Assembly: GCA_965246845.1 (NCBI GenBank)
Contig: CBDFFR010000004.1
Span: forward strand, 62,001-126,000
Direction: 5' to 3'
DNA: 64,000 nucleotides
Source of the DNA: JBBRMW01 sp965246845
GTDB taxonomy: Bacteria > Chloroflexota > Anaerolineae > Aggregatilineales > UBA2796
Shown here piece by piece: positions 18,286-26,345 of the stretch. The first letter of the stretch is position 1; every line of letters starts with the position of its first letter. Under the pieces are notes generated by a model. The model was not told the DNA's origin and ran no database searches. It saw only the letters and a list, made by a program, of their open reading frames with translations. Both the position numbers and the translations under genes were made by a program.

Positions 18286-19539
18286 GTGGGCTTTGTCCGT
18301 TCCGAACTTTCAGCAGAGGCATCTGCCCTTTCTATGTATTCCGAATCTTCAGCACTGGCTCTGGACCTCGCTCGCACTCCCGAAACCGCTCACATTCTCA
18401 TCCTTCCAGCATATGCGGCACACCGGGGTCAGCGCGTCCTTGATGTATTATCCACCCATTCCGACTCGCTCTATTTCGCGGCGTCGGATACTACATTGTC
18501 TGCATTCATCGGTGAACTGGCAGCGTCACTTTCCGCGCAGGGAAAGATGCCGGATGTGAGCGGGGATGACCCTGTAAAAGCAGCACGCCAGATCGGGCGT
18601 GCGCTCGCCAAATCCACCGCGCCACTGCTCATTCTGGATGAGCTGGATCGGATTGAGGGCGAAGCAGATGAGATAACCGCTGTGCTGACCGCGCTTGGCG
18701 AAGCGCTGCCATCCTCGATGCACCTGCTGATTTCTGCTCGCTCGCTCGATATTCGCCCCTGGAAGCGCAGCATACAGGAAGGCCGCGCGATCCTCATTGG
18801 CGAGGCGGGTTCCGCGATTCCTGCGGCGTTGCAGGTCTTCGGCTTCGGCGCGGGGCGCGTTTTCAGCGATGGACGCGCGATGAACATTTGGGACGGTCCG
18901 CTGCCGCGCAGCCTGTTCTTTTTCATGGTCGATCATCCGATTCTCACCCGGCAAGCTATCTTCGAGACCTTTTGGGAAGAGATGAACCAGCGCGACGCAA
19001 CGAACGTCTTCCACGTGACGAAGCGTAAGGTCGCGGAGCGGGTCGGCTATGAAGCGCTGATTTATTCCGGCGGTGTGTACCAGCGTTCCCCCGATCTCGA
19101 ACTGTACTACGATGTCGAAGACTTCCTCGCGGCGATTGCGCGCGGCCAGAACGACCCCGACGACGCGAGCGCGTGGGAACATGCCGTGCGGCTCTATCGC
19201 GGACCGTTCCTGTATGGCGTGCGGATGCCCTGGGCAGCAGAGCGCCGCGTGCAGCTTGCCGCGAATTACACCGAAGCGCTGATCTCGCTCGGCCATATCT
19301 ATCGTGAGCAGGACGCCGAACGCGCGCTTGGCTACTACCTGCGTGCGCAGCGTGAAGCGCCGCTCCGCGAGGATGTTTACCGCGAGGCGATGAAACTCTT
19401 CGCGGAGCAGGGCGACCGCGAGCGCGTGGTTGCAGAATATGCCCGCCTGGAAGAGAGCCTCGACAAGATGTACGGAATCACCCCCGCACGTCGCACGCGC
19501 GAACTGTACGACTCTCTGGTCGGGACAGCGGTTCGCTAG
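18286..19539 (+). CDS. BTAD-domain transcriptional regulator with P-loop-less NTPase-like N-terminus
   Basis: A 417-residue protein. The C-terminal 240 residues form a SARP-type winged helix (from about LQVFGFGAGRVF) and a BTAD helical repeat domain ending with ARLEESLDKMYGITPA. The N-terminal part resembles the MalT/STAND ATPase core, with a Walker-B-like LLILDELDRI and LHLLISARS, but no Walker A P-loop precedes it and the region is short. It may be a degenerate or ligand-only module. Start is uncertain: GTG 18286 or ATG 18334. It ends immediately against the convergent glycosyltransferase gene, with no spacer. Confidence 0.78.
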   Translation: MGFVRSELSAEASALSMYSESSALALDLARTPETAHILILPAYAAHRGQRVLDVLSTHSDSLYFAASDTTLSAFIGELAASLSAQGKMPDVSGDDPVKAARQIGRALAKSTAPLLILDELDRIEGEADEITAVLTALGEALPSSMHLLISARSLDIRPWKRSIQEGRAILIGEAGSAIPAALQVFGFGAGRVFSDGRAMNIWDGPLPRSLFFFMVDHPILTRQAIFETFWEEMNQRDATNVFHVTKRKVAERVGYEALIYSGGVYQRSPDLELYYDVEDFLAAIARGQNDPDDASAWEHAVRLYRGPFLYGVRMPWAAERRVQLAANYTEALISLGHIYREQDAERALGYYLRAQREAPLREDVYREAMKLFAEQGDRERVVAEYARLEESLDKMYGITPARRTRELYDSLVGTAVR

Positions 19540-22122
19540 TCAGCGAATATCCAGCGTCCCGATCTCCCACTGATCCGCACCGCTATCCGTTGTGAGCCGT
19601 TCGCCTGTTTGCCAATAATAGACGCCGACGAAGAGGCGGTAACGCCCCGGCGTGAGTGACTCTGGCAAACGGACCGTCAGAGCATCATGATAGATTTCCG
19701 GCGGTCGCCATGCGCCTGTCGGAAAATCCGCGCCCATTCGCTGGTCGTTTTGTGCGGTTGGTGGAACATCCGGCGCGGGTGCGATGTGCAGGAACACCGA
19801 ATAATCGCGCGTCGGGCGGCGCAAGGTCTCCCAATCCAGCGCGAGTGAAAGCGTTTGCCCGCCACGCGCGGTGCTGGCTGCACCAATCGACAGCGGCACG
19901 CCATCGAGCGCAAGGTTCGCGCCACGTACCCGGAACACCCCACCAAACTCGACCGGATTAGCCAGCGTTGTCGCGGTGCGCGTGATTGCAGGCGGTGGGC
20001 GGCGCAGTTCTGGCGCGAGCGCGAAGCCATATCCCGTGTCCTTTCCCGCGACCGGGAGCAGCTTGCCACCCAGTAGATGCAGCACGCCGACCGCCAGCGT
20101 ATAGCGTCCTGTCGGGAGTGTATCGGGCAGACGCACCCAATGGTGTGTCGCGACGGTCTCATCCGCGCGCCAGATGCGCGTCCGGTACGCGCCGCCATAT
20201 GGAAAATCAGTCGTGCTGATCAGCGCGTTGCGCGCGTCGTCCCAAAGCTGCACGGTGATGTTGTAATCCTCGCCGGGTGGCGTGCGCGCATTCCAGTAGA
20301 GCGTGACATCGAGCCGGCTGCCGCGTGTCAGGTCCGGCCCGGCAGGGTGGATGGTATACCCCTTCACCGCAAGTTCATTATTGAAAACGGCATCCAGCGG
20401 CACAATCGCGGGCGGTACAGTTGCCAGAAAGTCGCTCGCGATGGTGTAAAGCGCGGCGATTGGCGTGGCGCTGCGGTCGGTGAGCATTTCGGCCTGCGTC
20501 CCCGCAAGTACAGTTGTTAGCGCGTCGGATTGCTGCGCCGATAGCGGCGGCAGGAACAGCGTCTGGTTGTTCGTGAGCAGCACCCACAGACGCGGATCAT
20601 CCACCGATTCACGTCCGTCGTGGCGTGGGCGCTGCGGGTCCTGCGCGCGGATTACGGTCACCTGTGGCGGCAAGGCGGGCAGCCGCAGGGTTCCATCCGC
20701 GCCAATAGCGCTGCGCCTTTCGCGAAACGCACCCGCGAGCAGCCACGCAAAATTGGATCGGCTGTATTCGGCATAGGGCAGCAGCCAGGTCTTTCCCGGC
20801 GCGGCGAGGATACGCGCGCTGAGGTCCACGTCGATTTGCTCCGCGAGTGATCCGGTGCGCGGGTCGGCGTACATCGTGGGGACTTCGACGCGCAGATATT
20901 GCCATGTCCCCGCGACACCGGGGAGGATTGCCACCGCAAGCCACGCAATCGCAACGGGAACCTGCATTCGCGGTGCGGCATATTTGACGATCAATTCCCA
21001 CAACCACGCGAGGCCGATCCCGGAGAGGATGAACGCGAAGGGCAGCACGCCCATCTGGTGCAGCGCGTGGATTTCCGGGACCGCGCCACTGATCAGGTCG
21101 GTAATCAGCAGCACCGGGATCGCGAGGAACAGCCACGCCACCGCACGGTCGCGCGGGCGTCGAACCGCAACAGCAAAAGCCACAATGAAGCCCGCGAAGA
21201 ACAGCGGACCGAGCATCGGCTGCCCCATGATTGTATACGCGCCGACCGATGCAATCCCGAATGCGCGTAGCGTCAACCACAGCTTTTGCAACAGCAGCCC
21301 GGTGAGGCCGCCTTGCGCAGAAAGATCATACGCCCAGACCCAGCCGCCCGTGATCGCGGTCCCGGCGTCGGCGCGCCCGCTGAACGCGCCGGGGACTGTC
21401 ACGAAGAGGATCAGGGCGGGCAACGTCAGGACGAACGCAACCCCTGCCATAATCAGCCAGCCGCGTAGCCGCAAGCGTTCGCGCTCCGTGAGCCAGCCGT
21501 GCGCGAACCACAACGCGAGCATCAGCGGCAGAACGCGCGCGGGCAGATAAATATACTGCGTCAACGCGAGCGCCGCGCCCGCCGCTGCCCAGTCCTTCCA
21601 GCCACCGCGCACCCACGCCCGCGCGACCCACCACACGAGCAGCGTCAGCGCGGCGAGGAACGGCGGCGACTCCATACCGAGGCGGCTCAAATACATTGCG
21701 TGCAGGCTCACCGCACCAGATAGCGCCGCGAGCAGCCCCGCGCGCACCCGAAACGCGCTCGAACGTTCGGCGCAGAGCCACCACGCCGCCGGGAAGAGCA
21801 GCGCGACAAAAAGTATTCCGCTCACGGCGGTGATCAGGCGCGGACCGAGAAACGAGGTTCCGGTGAAGGGGATGAGCAGTCCGTTCAGCAGCACGACCGG
21901 GAACTCCGGCGAATATAATTCGCGGATGTAGAACGGCCACACGCCGCGATCCACCCAGTCGAGCGCGTTAATCCCGACCCATGAGACATCACCGTGACCG
22001 CCCGGCGGCGCGCTCGTCAGGTCTTGCAGGCGCAGCGCGCCCGCGAGCAGAATGATCAGCGCAAGCAGCGCAAAAGCGAAGGCGGGGATGCGCGCGTTTT
22101 CCTTCAAGGCACGCGCGCTCAA
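19540..22122 (-). CDS. Large membrane glycosyltransferase (PMT/ArnT-like, GT39 type) with beta-sandwich tail
   Basis: About 860 residues. The N-terminal half has around ten transmembrane segments and an early acidic loop, PPGGHGDVSWVGINALDW, typical of dolichyl/polyprenyl-phosphate sugar transferases. The soluble C-terminal 300 residues contain at least two beta-sandwich domains with the recurring pattern PTGRYTLAVGVL / TPGRYRLFVGVYYW. Similar tails occur in the incomplete gene at 63289-64000. I chose TTG 22122, which overlaps the ribokinase stop as TTGA; the frame opens at 22209 inside that gene. It probably glycosylates envelope polymers; the sugar donor is unknown. Confidence 0.78.
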   Translation of the reverse strand: MSARALKENARIPAFAFALLALIILLAGALRLQDLTSAPPGGHGDVSWVGINALDWVDRGVWPFYIRELYSPEFPVVLLNGLLIPFTGTSFLGPRLITAVSGILFVALLFPAAWWLCAERSSAFRVRAGLLAALSGAVSLHAMYLSRLGMESPPFLAALTLLVWWVARAWVRGGWKDWAAAGAALALTQYIYLPARVLPLMLALWFAHGWLTERERLRLRGWLIMAGVAFVLTLPALILFVTVPGAFSGRADAGTAITGGWVWAYDLSAQGGLTGLLLQKLWLTLRAFGIASVGAYTIMGQPMLGPLFFAGFIVAFAVAVRRPRDRAVAWLFLAIPVLLITDLISGAVPEIHALHQMGVLPFAFILSGIGLAWLWELIVKYAAPRMQVPVAIAWLAVAILPGVAGTWQYLRVEVPTMYADPRTGSLAEQIDVDLSARILAAPGKTWLLPYAEYSRSNFAWLLAGAFRERRSAIGADGTLRLPALPPQVTVIRAQDPQRPRHDGRESVDDPRLWVLLTNNQTLFLPPLSAQQSDALTTVLAGTQAEMLTDRSATPIAALYTIASDFLATVPPAIVPLDAVFNNELAVKGYTIHPAGPDLTRGSRLDVTLYWNARTPPGEDYNITVQLWDDARNALISTTDFPYGGAYRTRIWRADETVATHHWVRLPDTLPTGRYTLAVGVLHLLGGKLLPVAGKDTGYGFALAPELRRPPPAITRTATTLANPVEFGGVFRVRGANLALDGVPLSIGAASTARGGQTLSLALDWETLRRPTRDYSVFLHIAPAPDVPPTAQNDQRMGADFPTGAWRPPEIYHDALTVRLPESLTPGRYRLFVGVYYWQTGERLTTDSGADQWEIGTLDIR

Positions 22123-23045
22123 TCCGCCATGATCTCCGGGATGTCGGCGGCGTAGGGGAAGCTCTTCTGCGTGCCGATCTTCAATACGGAGCGCGTCGCG
22201 ACGGCGCACGCCCGTTCGACCGCTGCGCGCATCGGCTGGCCGCTGCCCAGAAAATAAGCGAGGCTCCCGACGAACGCATCCCCCGCGCCCGTCGAATCGA
22301 CCGCCTGCACCTGCTGCGCTGCGACGAACACGGGGTCGCCCTCGCCTTCGATGAACAGCGCGCCACGCGCCCCAAGCGTCAGGATTACCGTCCCCGGACC
22401 GCGCGCCCGTAATGCCCGCGCCGCTTCGACGGCCTGCGCGTCAGATTGCACAGGCAGCCCGGTCAGCAGCGCCGTTTCCGTCTCGTTAGGCGCGATGATG
22501 TCCGTCAGGCGCAGCAGTTCATCGGGGAGCGCCTGCGCGGGTGCGGGGTTGAGAATGGTCCGTACAGTTCCCGCTTCCTTCGCGATGCGGAAGGCTTCGA
22601 GCGTGGTTTCGAGCGGGATTTCCAACTGGCAAATCAAAATCTGCGCATTCTGGATCGCGCTTGCAGCGGCGCGGGCATCGGCAGGCGAGAGGCCATCGTT
22701 CGCGCCGGGGACGATCACGATGGAATTTTGCCCGGTGTGATCATCGACAGTAATCGGCGCAACCCCGGAGAAGCGCTCCTCATCGACCATTACGAAAGTC
22801 GTGTCGATACCCTGCGCTTTATAATTATTGAGCGTATCCGTCCCAAATATATCCTTGCCTACTTTGGTCACGACGGCGACCTTCGCGCCGAGCCGCGCGG
22901 CCATCACTGCCTGATTCGCACCTTTGCCGCCGAAGCCCATACTGAACAGCGAGCCGATGAGCGTTTCGCCGGGCGCGGGCAGCCGGGGGACGCGCGCGAT
23001 CAGGTCGATGTTGCTGCTGCCGAGCATACAAATGGTGGGGCGCAT
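22119..23045 (-). CDS. rbsK: Ribokinase (PfkB family)
   Basis: A 308-residue PfkB sugar kinase. It shows the N-terminal signature GGKGANQAVMAARLG and the C-terminal DSTGAGDAFVGSLAYF with the catalytic Asp. NPAPAQALPDELL and the IAPNETETALLTG segment are ribokinase hallmarks, so D-ribose is the likely substrate. A good promoter lies at 23078-23106 and AAGGA precedes the ATG. No ribose transporter is adjacent. It overlaps the downstream glycosyltransferase gene. Confidence 0.92.
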   Translation of the reverse strand: MRPTICMLGSSNIDLIARVPRLPAPGETLIGSLFSMGFGGKGANQAVMAARLGAKVAVVTKVGKDIFGTDTLNNYKAQGIDTTFVMVDEERFSGVAPITVDDHTGQNSIVIVPGANDGLSPADARAAASAIQNAQILICQLEIPLETTLEAFRIAKEAGTVRTILNPAPAQALPDELLRLTDIIAPNETETALLTGLPVQSDAQAVEAARALRARGPGTVILTLGARGALFIEGEGDPVFVAAQQVQAVDSTGAGDAFVGSLAYFLGSGQPMRAAVERACAVATRSVLKIGTQKSFPYAADIPEIMAD

Positions 23046-23077
23046 GGGTGGGGTCCTTTTGGGTGAGTATGAAGTGT

Positions 23078-23106
23078 AAAGTATAAGGGTTATGTAGATT
23101 TTGCAA
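23078..23106 (-). promoter_or_regulatory. Putative promoter of the ribokinase-glycosyltransferase unit
   Basis: On the minus strand, TTGCAA at 23106-23101, a 17-base spacer and TACTTT at 23083-23078. It lies in the gap after the MFS gene, suggesting rbsK is transcribed separately from the arsR-type cluster. Confidence 0.55.
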
Positions 23107-23120
23107 GAGGTTGCGCTCTT

Positions 23121-24335
23121 TTACAGTTTAATCGTGAACAGCGTCGCCACTGCTGAAAGCGCGAACAAGATCACCAGCGCGGGCGTGTAGCCGCCCAAAC
23201 CATCGTGAACGAGGCTGATCGCAATCGGCGCGGCGGCGCTCGCAAGACTCACGAGGAACGCGAGGACTCCGCCCACCATGCCATAGCGTTCGACGCCGAA
23301 GAGGTCAGCGGTCAAGCCTGCCCGCGCGGGTGAAAGCGCGCCGTAACCCGCCCCGAAGACCAGCACAAACGTGATGATACCCGCTTCAGATCGCGCGAGC
23401 AGCAGCACCGGGAACGAGAGCGTCATCATACCGAAGAGCGCTGCCGCGATCCATTTACGGTTGATCCGGGCGCCAAGCGGTGTGAAAATCAGGCGACCGG
23501 GCAGCGCCGTCACGCCGACCAGCCCTAACGCGCTCGCCGCGAATACCGTGCTATAGCCCGCATCGGTGAGCAATGGGACAAGGTGGAAAACCATCGCGGA
23601 GGTGGCGAACCCCTCTGCGACGAAGGCGAGCGAGAGCCACCAGAACGTCGGCATCCGCAGCAGCGAACGCAGCGTGATGTTCGGCTCGGGTGGCTGCACG
23701 CGGGTTCCTGCCACTACTTGCCCATCCGGGGCGAGGCCGAGGTCCGCTGGGCGGCGGCGCAGAAGCAGCGCATGGAACGGGATCGTGCCGATGCCGAGCA
23801 GCACCGCCAGCACTAGAAGAGCACCACGCCAGCCCTGTTCGCGTAGCAGCCACGCCGCCAGCGGCACATAGACCACGCTCGCCAGCCCGCCGCCGAAGGT
23901 CAGGATCGTTAGCGCCTGCGCGCGGCGGCGCGTGAACCATGTCGCGACCGCCGCGAACGCGGGTTCATACAAGACCGTCGCGGTGATAATCCCGATCCCG
24001 ACCCAGACCAGATAGAACGCGGCGAGGCTTTGCGCTTGCGACCACGCGACGACCAGAAGCACCGCGAGGCATGAACCGACCGTCATAATCGGGCGTGTGC
24101 CATAGCGATCCAGTAGCCGCCCAATCGGAATTGATGCGAAGCCCGCCACCAGCCGCGAGAGCGAGAATGCGCCGCTCAGGTCCGTCCGCGCCCAGCCCGT
24201 CGCGGCCTGCGTCGGTGCGAGCATCACCGAAAAGGTGTAATACAGGATGCCCCACGAGGTCATTTCCGTGAGGGCGAGCGTCCAAACGACGACCCACCCG
24301 TAGTACACCTGTCTGGTTTTGGCGACCGCCTGCAT
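23121..24335 (-). CDS. MFS transporter, possible arsenical efflux
   Basis: A 404-residue major facilitator protein with twelve predicted membrane helices and the loop 2-3 motif GRLLDRYGTRPI. By general features it is closest to the OFA/monocarboxylate-type MFS group. It begins one base after the flavoprotein gene, in a cluster headed by an ArsR repressor gene, so export of an arsenical or related metalloid compound is a reasonable inference, as for MFS exporters such as ArsK or ArsJ. No substrate can be read from the sequence. Confidence 0.8.
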   Translation of the reverse strand: MQAVAKTRQVYYGWVVVWTLALTEMTSWGILYYTFSVMLAPTQAATGWARTDLSGAFSLSRLVAGFASIPIGRLLDRYGTRPIMTVGSCLAVLLVVAWSQAQSLAAFYLVWVGIGIITATVLYEPAFAAVATWFTRRRAQALTILTFGGGLASVVYVPLAAWLLREQGWRGALLVLAVLLGIGTIPFHALLLRRRPADLGLAPDGQVVAGTRVQPPEPNITLRSLLRMPTFWWLSLAFVAEGFATSAMVFHLVPLLTDAGYSTVFAASALGLVGVTALPGRLIFTPLGARINRKWIAAALFGMMTLSFPVLLLARSEAGIITFVLVFGAGYGALSPARAGLTADLFGVERYGMVGGVLAFLVSLASAAAPIAISLVHDGLGGYTPALVILFALSAVATLFTIKL

Positions 24336-24336
24336 A

Positions 24337-25827
24337 TTAGTTCGTGCTGACGGGCGAGGCGATCAGATCAACCGAAAGCAGATTTTGTTGAACTGACCCG
24401 CCACAGCAATCCGACCCGCAGCACGCGGCATCTGCCACAGCTATCGGGATTAATTCCGGCATTTCGGCAATTGTATCCGTCGAGCAGCATTCGGTTCCGC
24501 AGCAGGCGGCATCCGGAACGGGTGTAGCGAGCAGCGAGTCGAAGGAGATCATGTTGCTGACCTGAACGGGTTCCGGTGTGCAGCACGTACTGCCCTCTCC
24601 CCCTGAACAAACCCCCGACTCCGGCAGTACCAACTCGACCTTGCGCGCGGCTTCCCAATCGCCCGCCAGCGCCGCGACCACCGAACGCACCTGCTCGTAG
24701 CCTGTCAGCATCAGGAAGGTCGGCGCGCGTCCATAGCTCTTCATCCCGACGATGTAGAAATCCGGCTCCGGGTGCTTGAGTTCTTCCGCGCCGTGTGGCG
24801 GGACGCTCCCGCAGCTATGAAAATTGGGGTCGATCAGCGGCGCAATCGCGCTCACGCCTTCCGTTCCTTCGTGAATGGAAAGGCGCAGTTCGCTCAGAAT
24901 TGAAAGATCGGGACGAAAACCTGTCGCGCCGATGATCTGATCAAATGGACCGAGTTCCGTCTGATTGTCTTCAACGATAATCCCGCTATTCGTGCGGCGC
25001 ACCCGCTGCGCTCGGAAGCCCGTCACGAAGCGCACGCGGCCACTTTCAACCGCTGTTTCTGCGCGTTGTCCGAGCGCCCCGCGTCGCCCCAGCCCATCAT
25101 CGCTACCACCGCCGAACATCTGCCCGACCGCGCCGCGCCGCACTGCCCAAGTGATTTCCGTATCGCGCGCACTTTCGCACAGGATGATCAAATCCAGTAT
25201 CGCGTTGAAGGCCGAGTGTCCGCTGCCGAGGACCAACACGCGCTTGTTCGCATAACGGGCGGTGTCCTTCCCCAAAATATCGGGAATGCCGTAGGTGATC
25301 TGATCTTGCGCGCTGCGCTCACCCATCGCCGGGGTTCCATTCGCGCCAAGCGGACCGACCTTGCCGCCGGACGCATCGATCACTGCCCGCGCGAGGAACT
25401 CCTCTTCGTCGCCGTCCGCATTCGTATAACGGATGACGAATGGTGCAGCCTCGCGCCCGATGGCCTTCATTTTGTCCATGCCTTGCCGCGCGATGGAAGT
25501 CACGCGCGCCCCGGTGATGAGTGATGGCCTGATTTGTGGCAGGTCTGCAAGTGGGGTGAGATAGCGCTCGATGAGTTCAGCGCCCGTCGGGTAGCCGTCT
25601 GGCATTTGCCAGCCCGTCGGCTCCAGCAGCGCGACCGCTGCCTGATCGACGTTATACTGCCAGGGCGAAAAGACGCGTACATGCGCCCACGAACGCACCC
25701 CGGCGGCGATTTCCGCGCCTGCTTCCAGCACGATGAAACGCTCGCCGCGCGTTGCGAGATGTGCCGCCGCTGCGAGTCCAATAGGACCGCCGCCAATGAC
25801 CGCGACCGGATAGGGTTGGTTGTTCAT
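24337..25827 (-). CDS. FAD/NAD(P)-binding monooxygenase-like protein (ArsO-like) with Cys-rich tail
   Basis: A 496-residue flavoprotein. The FAD fingerprint VAVIGGGPIGLAAAAHL is at the start, and a second dinucleotide site, VLVLGSGHSAFNAI, lies near residue 195. The C-terminal ~90 residues are unusual: 11 cysteines, mostly as vicinal pairs, including a twice-repeated AACCG-x2-CC unit. The ArsR gene upstream and candidate ArsR operators at 25839-25892 suggest metalloid-induced expression and a role like the ArsO flavoproteins of arsenic clusters. The tail could bind or deliver thiophilic metalloids. The enzymatic reaction is unproven for this family. Confidence 0.8.
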   Translation of the reverse strand: MNNQPYPVAVIGGGPIGLAAAAHLATRGERFIVLEAGAEIAAGVRSWAHVRVFSPWQYNVDQAAVALLEPTGWQMPDGYPTGAELIERYLTPLADLPQIRPSLITGARVTSIARQGMDKMKAIGREAAPFVIRYTNADGDEEEFLARAVIDASGGKVGPLGANGTPAMGERSAQDQITYGIPDILGKDTARYANKRVLVLGSGHSAFNAILDLIILCESARDTEITWAVRRGAVGQMFGGGSDDGLGRRGALGQRAETAVESGRVRFVTGFRAQRVRRTNSGIIVEDNQTELGPFDQIIGATGFRPDLSILSELRLSIHEGTEGVSAIAPLIDPNFHSCGSVPPHGAEELKHPEPDFYIVGMKSYGRAPTFLMLTGYEQVRSVVAALAGDWEAARKVELVLPESGVCSGGEGSTCCTPEPVQVSNMISFDSLLATPVPDAACCGTECCSTDTIAEMPELIPIAVADAACCGSDCCGGSVQQNLLSVDLIASPVSTN

Positions 25828-25895
25828 AGAAACCTCATATCGAAGAATGTCAATGGGTTTGTAGTGTAAATCTAGTATCGAAGTTTGTCAATATG
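25828..25895 (-). promoter_or_regulatory. Promoter and two candidate ArsR operators of the flavoprotein gene
   Basis: On the minus strand, TTGACA (25891-25886), a 17-base spacer and TACACT form a promoter. Two copies of the imperfect dyad ATCGA-N6-TCAAT lie at 25839-25854 and 25877-25892, with centres 38 bases apart. One covers the -35 box and spacer; the other lies between the -10 box and the ATG. A related site precedes arsR. The layout is that expected for ArsR repression. Confidence 0.6.
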
Positions 25896-25934
25896 TTTTT
25901 CAAAAGTTGTTTCAACTTGCTCGGATACGGCGAA

Positions 25935-26252
25935 CTAACTCTTGATCTCGTTCGGCAAAATCATCTTTTCACTGTAATTTGGCGCGAAACTGCGCATCAA
26001 TTGGCCGCAGCAGACCGTGAAATATTCCTGATTGAGCGTATAGAAACGTTGGCGACCTTCCTGCCGCACCTCGACCAGTTGCGCTTCCTGCAAAATTTTC
26101 AGGTGGTGGCTGACGGTCGGCTGGTTGACCTTGCCGCCGAGTTTTTCCACGATGTCGTTCACGCTCAACCACACACAGCACAAATGCTGCATGATTTGCT
26201 GGCGCGTATCATCGGCAAGCGCTTTCGCGAACGAGACAGTTATCATATCCAT
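25935..26252 (-). CDS. arsR: ArsR/SmtB family metalloid-responsive repressor
   Basis: A 105-residue winged-helix repressor. The recognition helix region reads QPTVSHHLKILQEAQLVEV. Possible inducer ligands are the vicinal cysteines at positions 25-26 (HLCCVWLSV, where ArsR has its CVC motif) and a second pair at 81-82 near the C-terminal dimer helix. A minus-strand TATAAT at 26265-26260 places the transcription start almost at ATG 26252, suggesting a leaderless message and deciding the start over the frame opening at 26315. It likely controls itself and the flavoprotein-MFS genes. Confidence 0.85.
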   Translation of the reverse strand: MDMITVSFAKALADDTRQQIMQHLCCVWLSVNDIVEKLGGKVNQPTVSHHLKILQEAQLVEVRQEGRQRFYTLNQEYFTVCCGQLMRSFAPNYSEKMILPNEIKS

Positions 26253-26259
26253 ATCCGCT

Positions 26260-26280
26260 ATTATATCTATACACTTCGAT
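26260..26280 (-). promoter_or_regulatory. arsR -10 element and candidate autoregulatory operator
   Basis: ATCGA-N6-TAGAT (26280-26265, minus strand) is a third, weaker copy of the dyad found before the flavoprotein gene. It abuts the TATAAT box at 26265-26260. Binding there would block arsR transcription. Confidence 0.5.
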
Positions 26281-26345
26281 ATTTCACAGGCGCATTTGCC
26301 AACACGCGGAGTCATCTACCCTATTCATACACTCTCGCAAATGAG

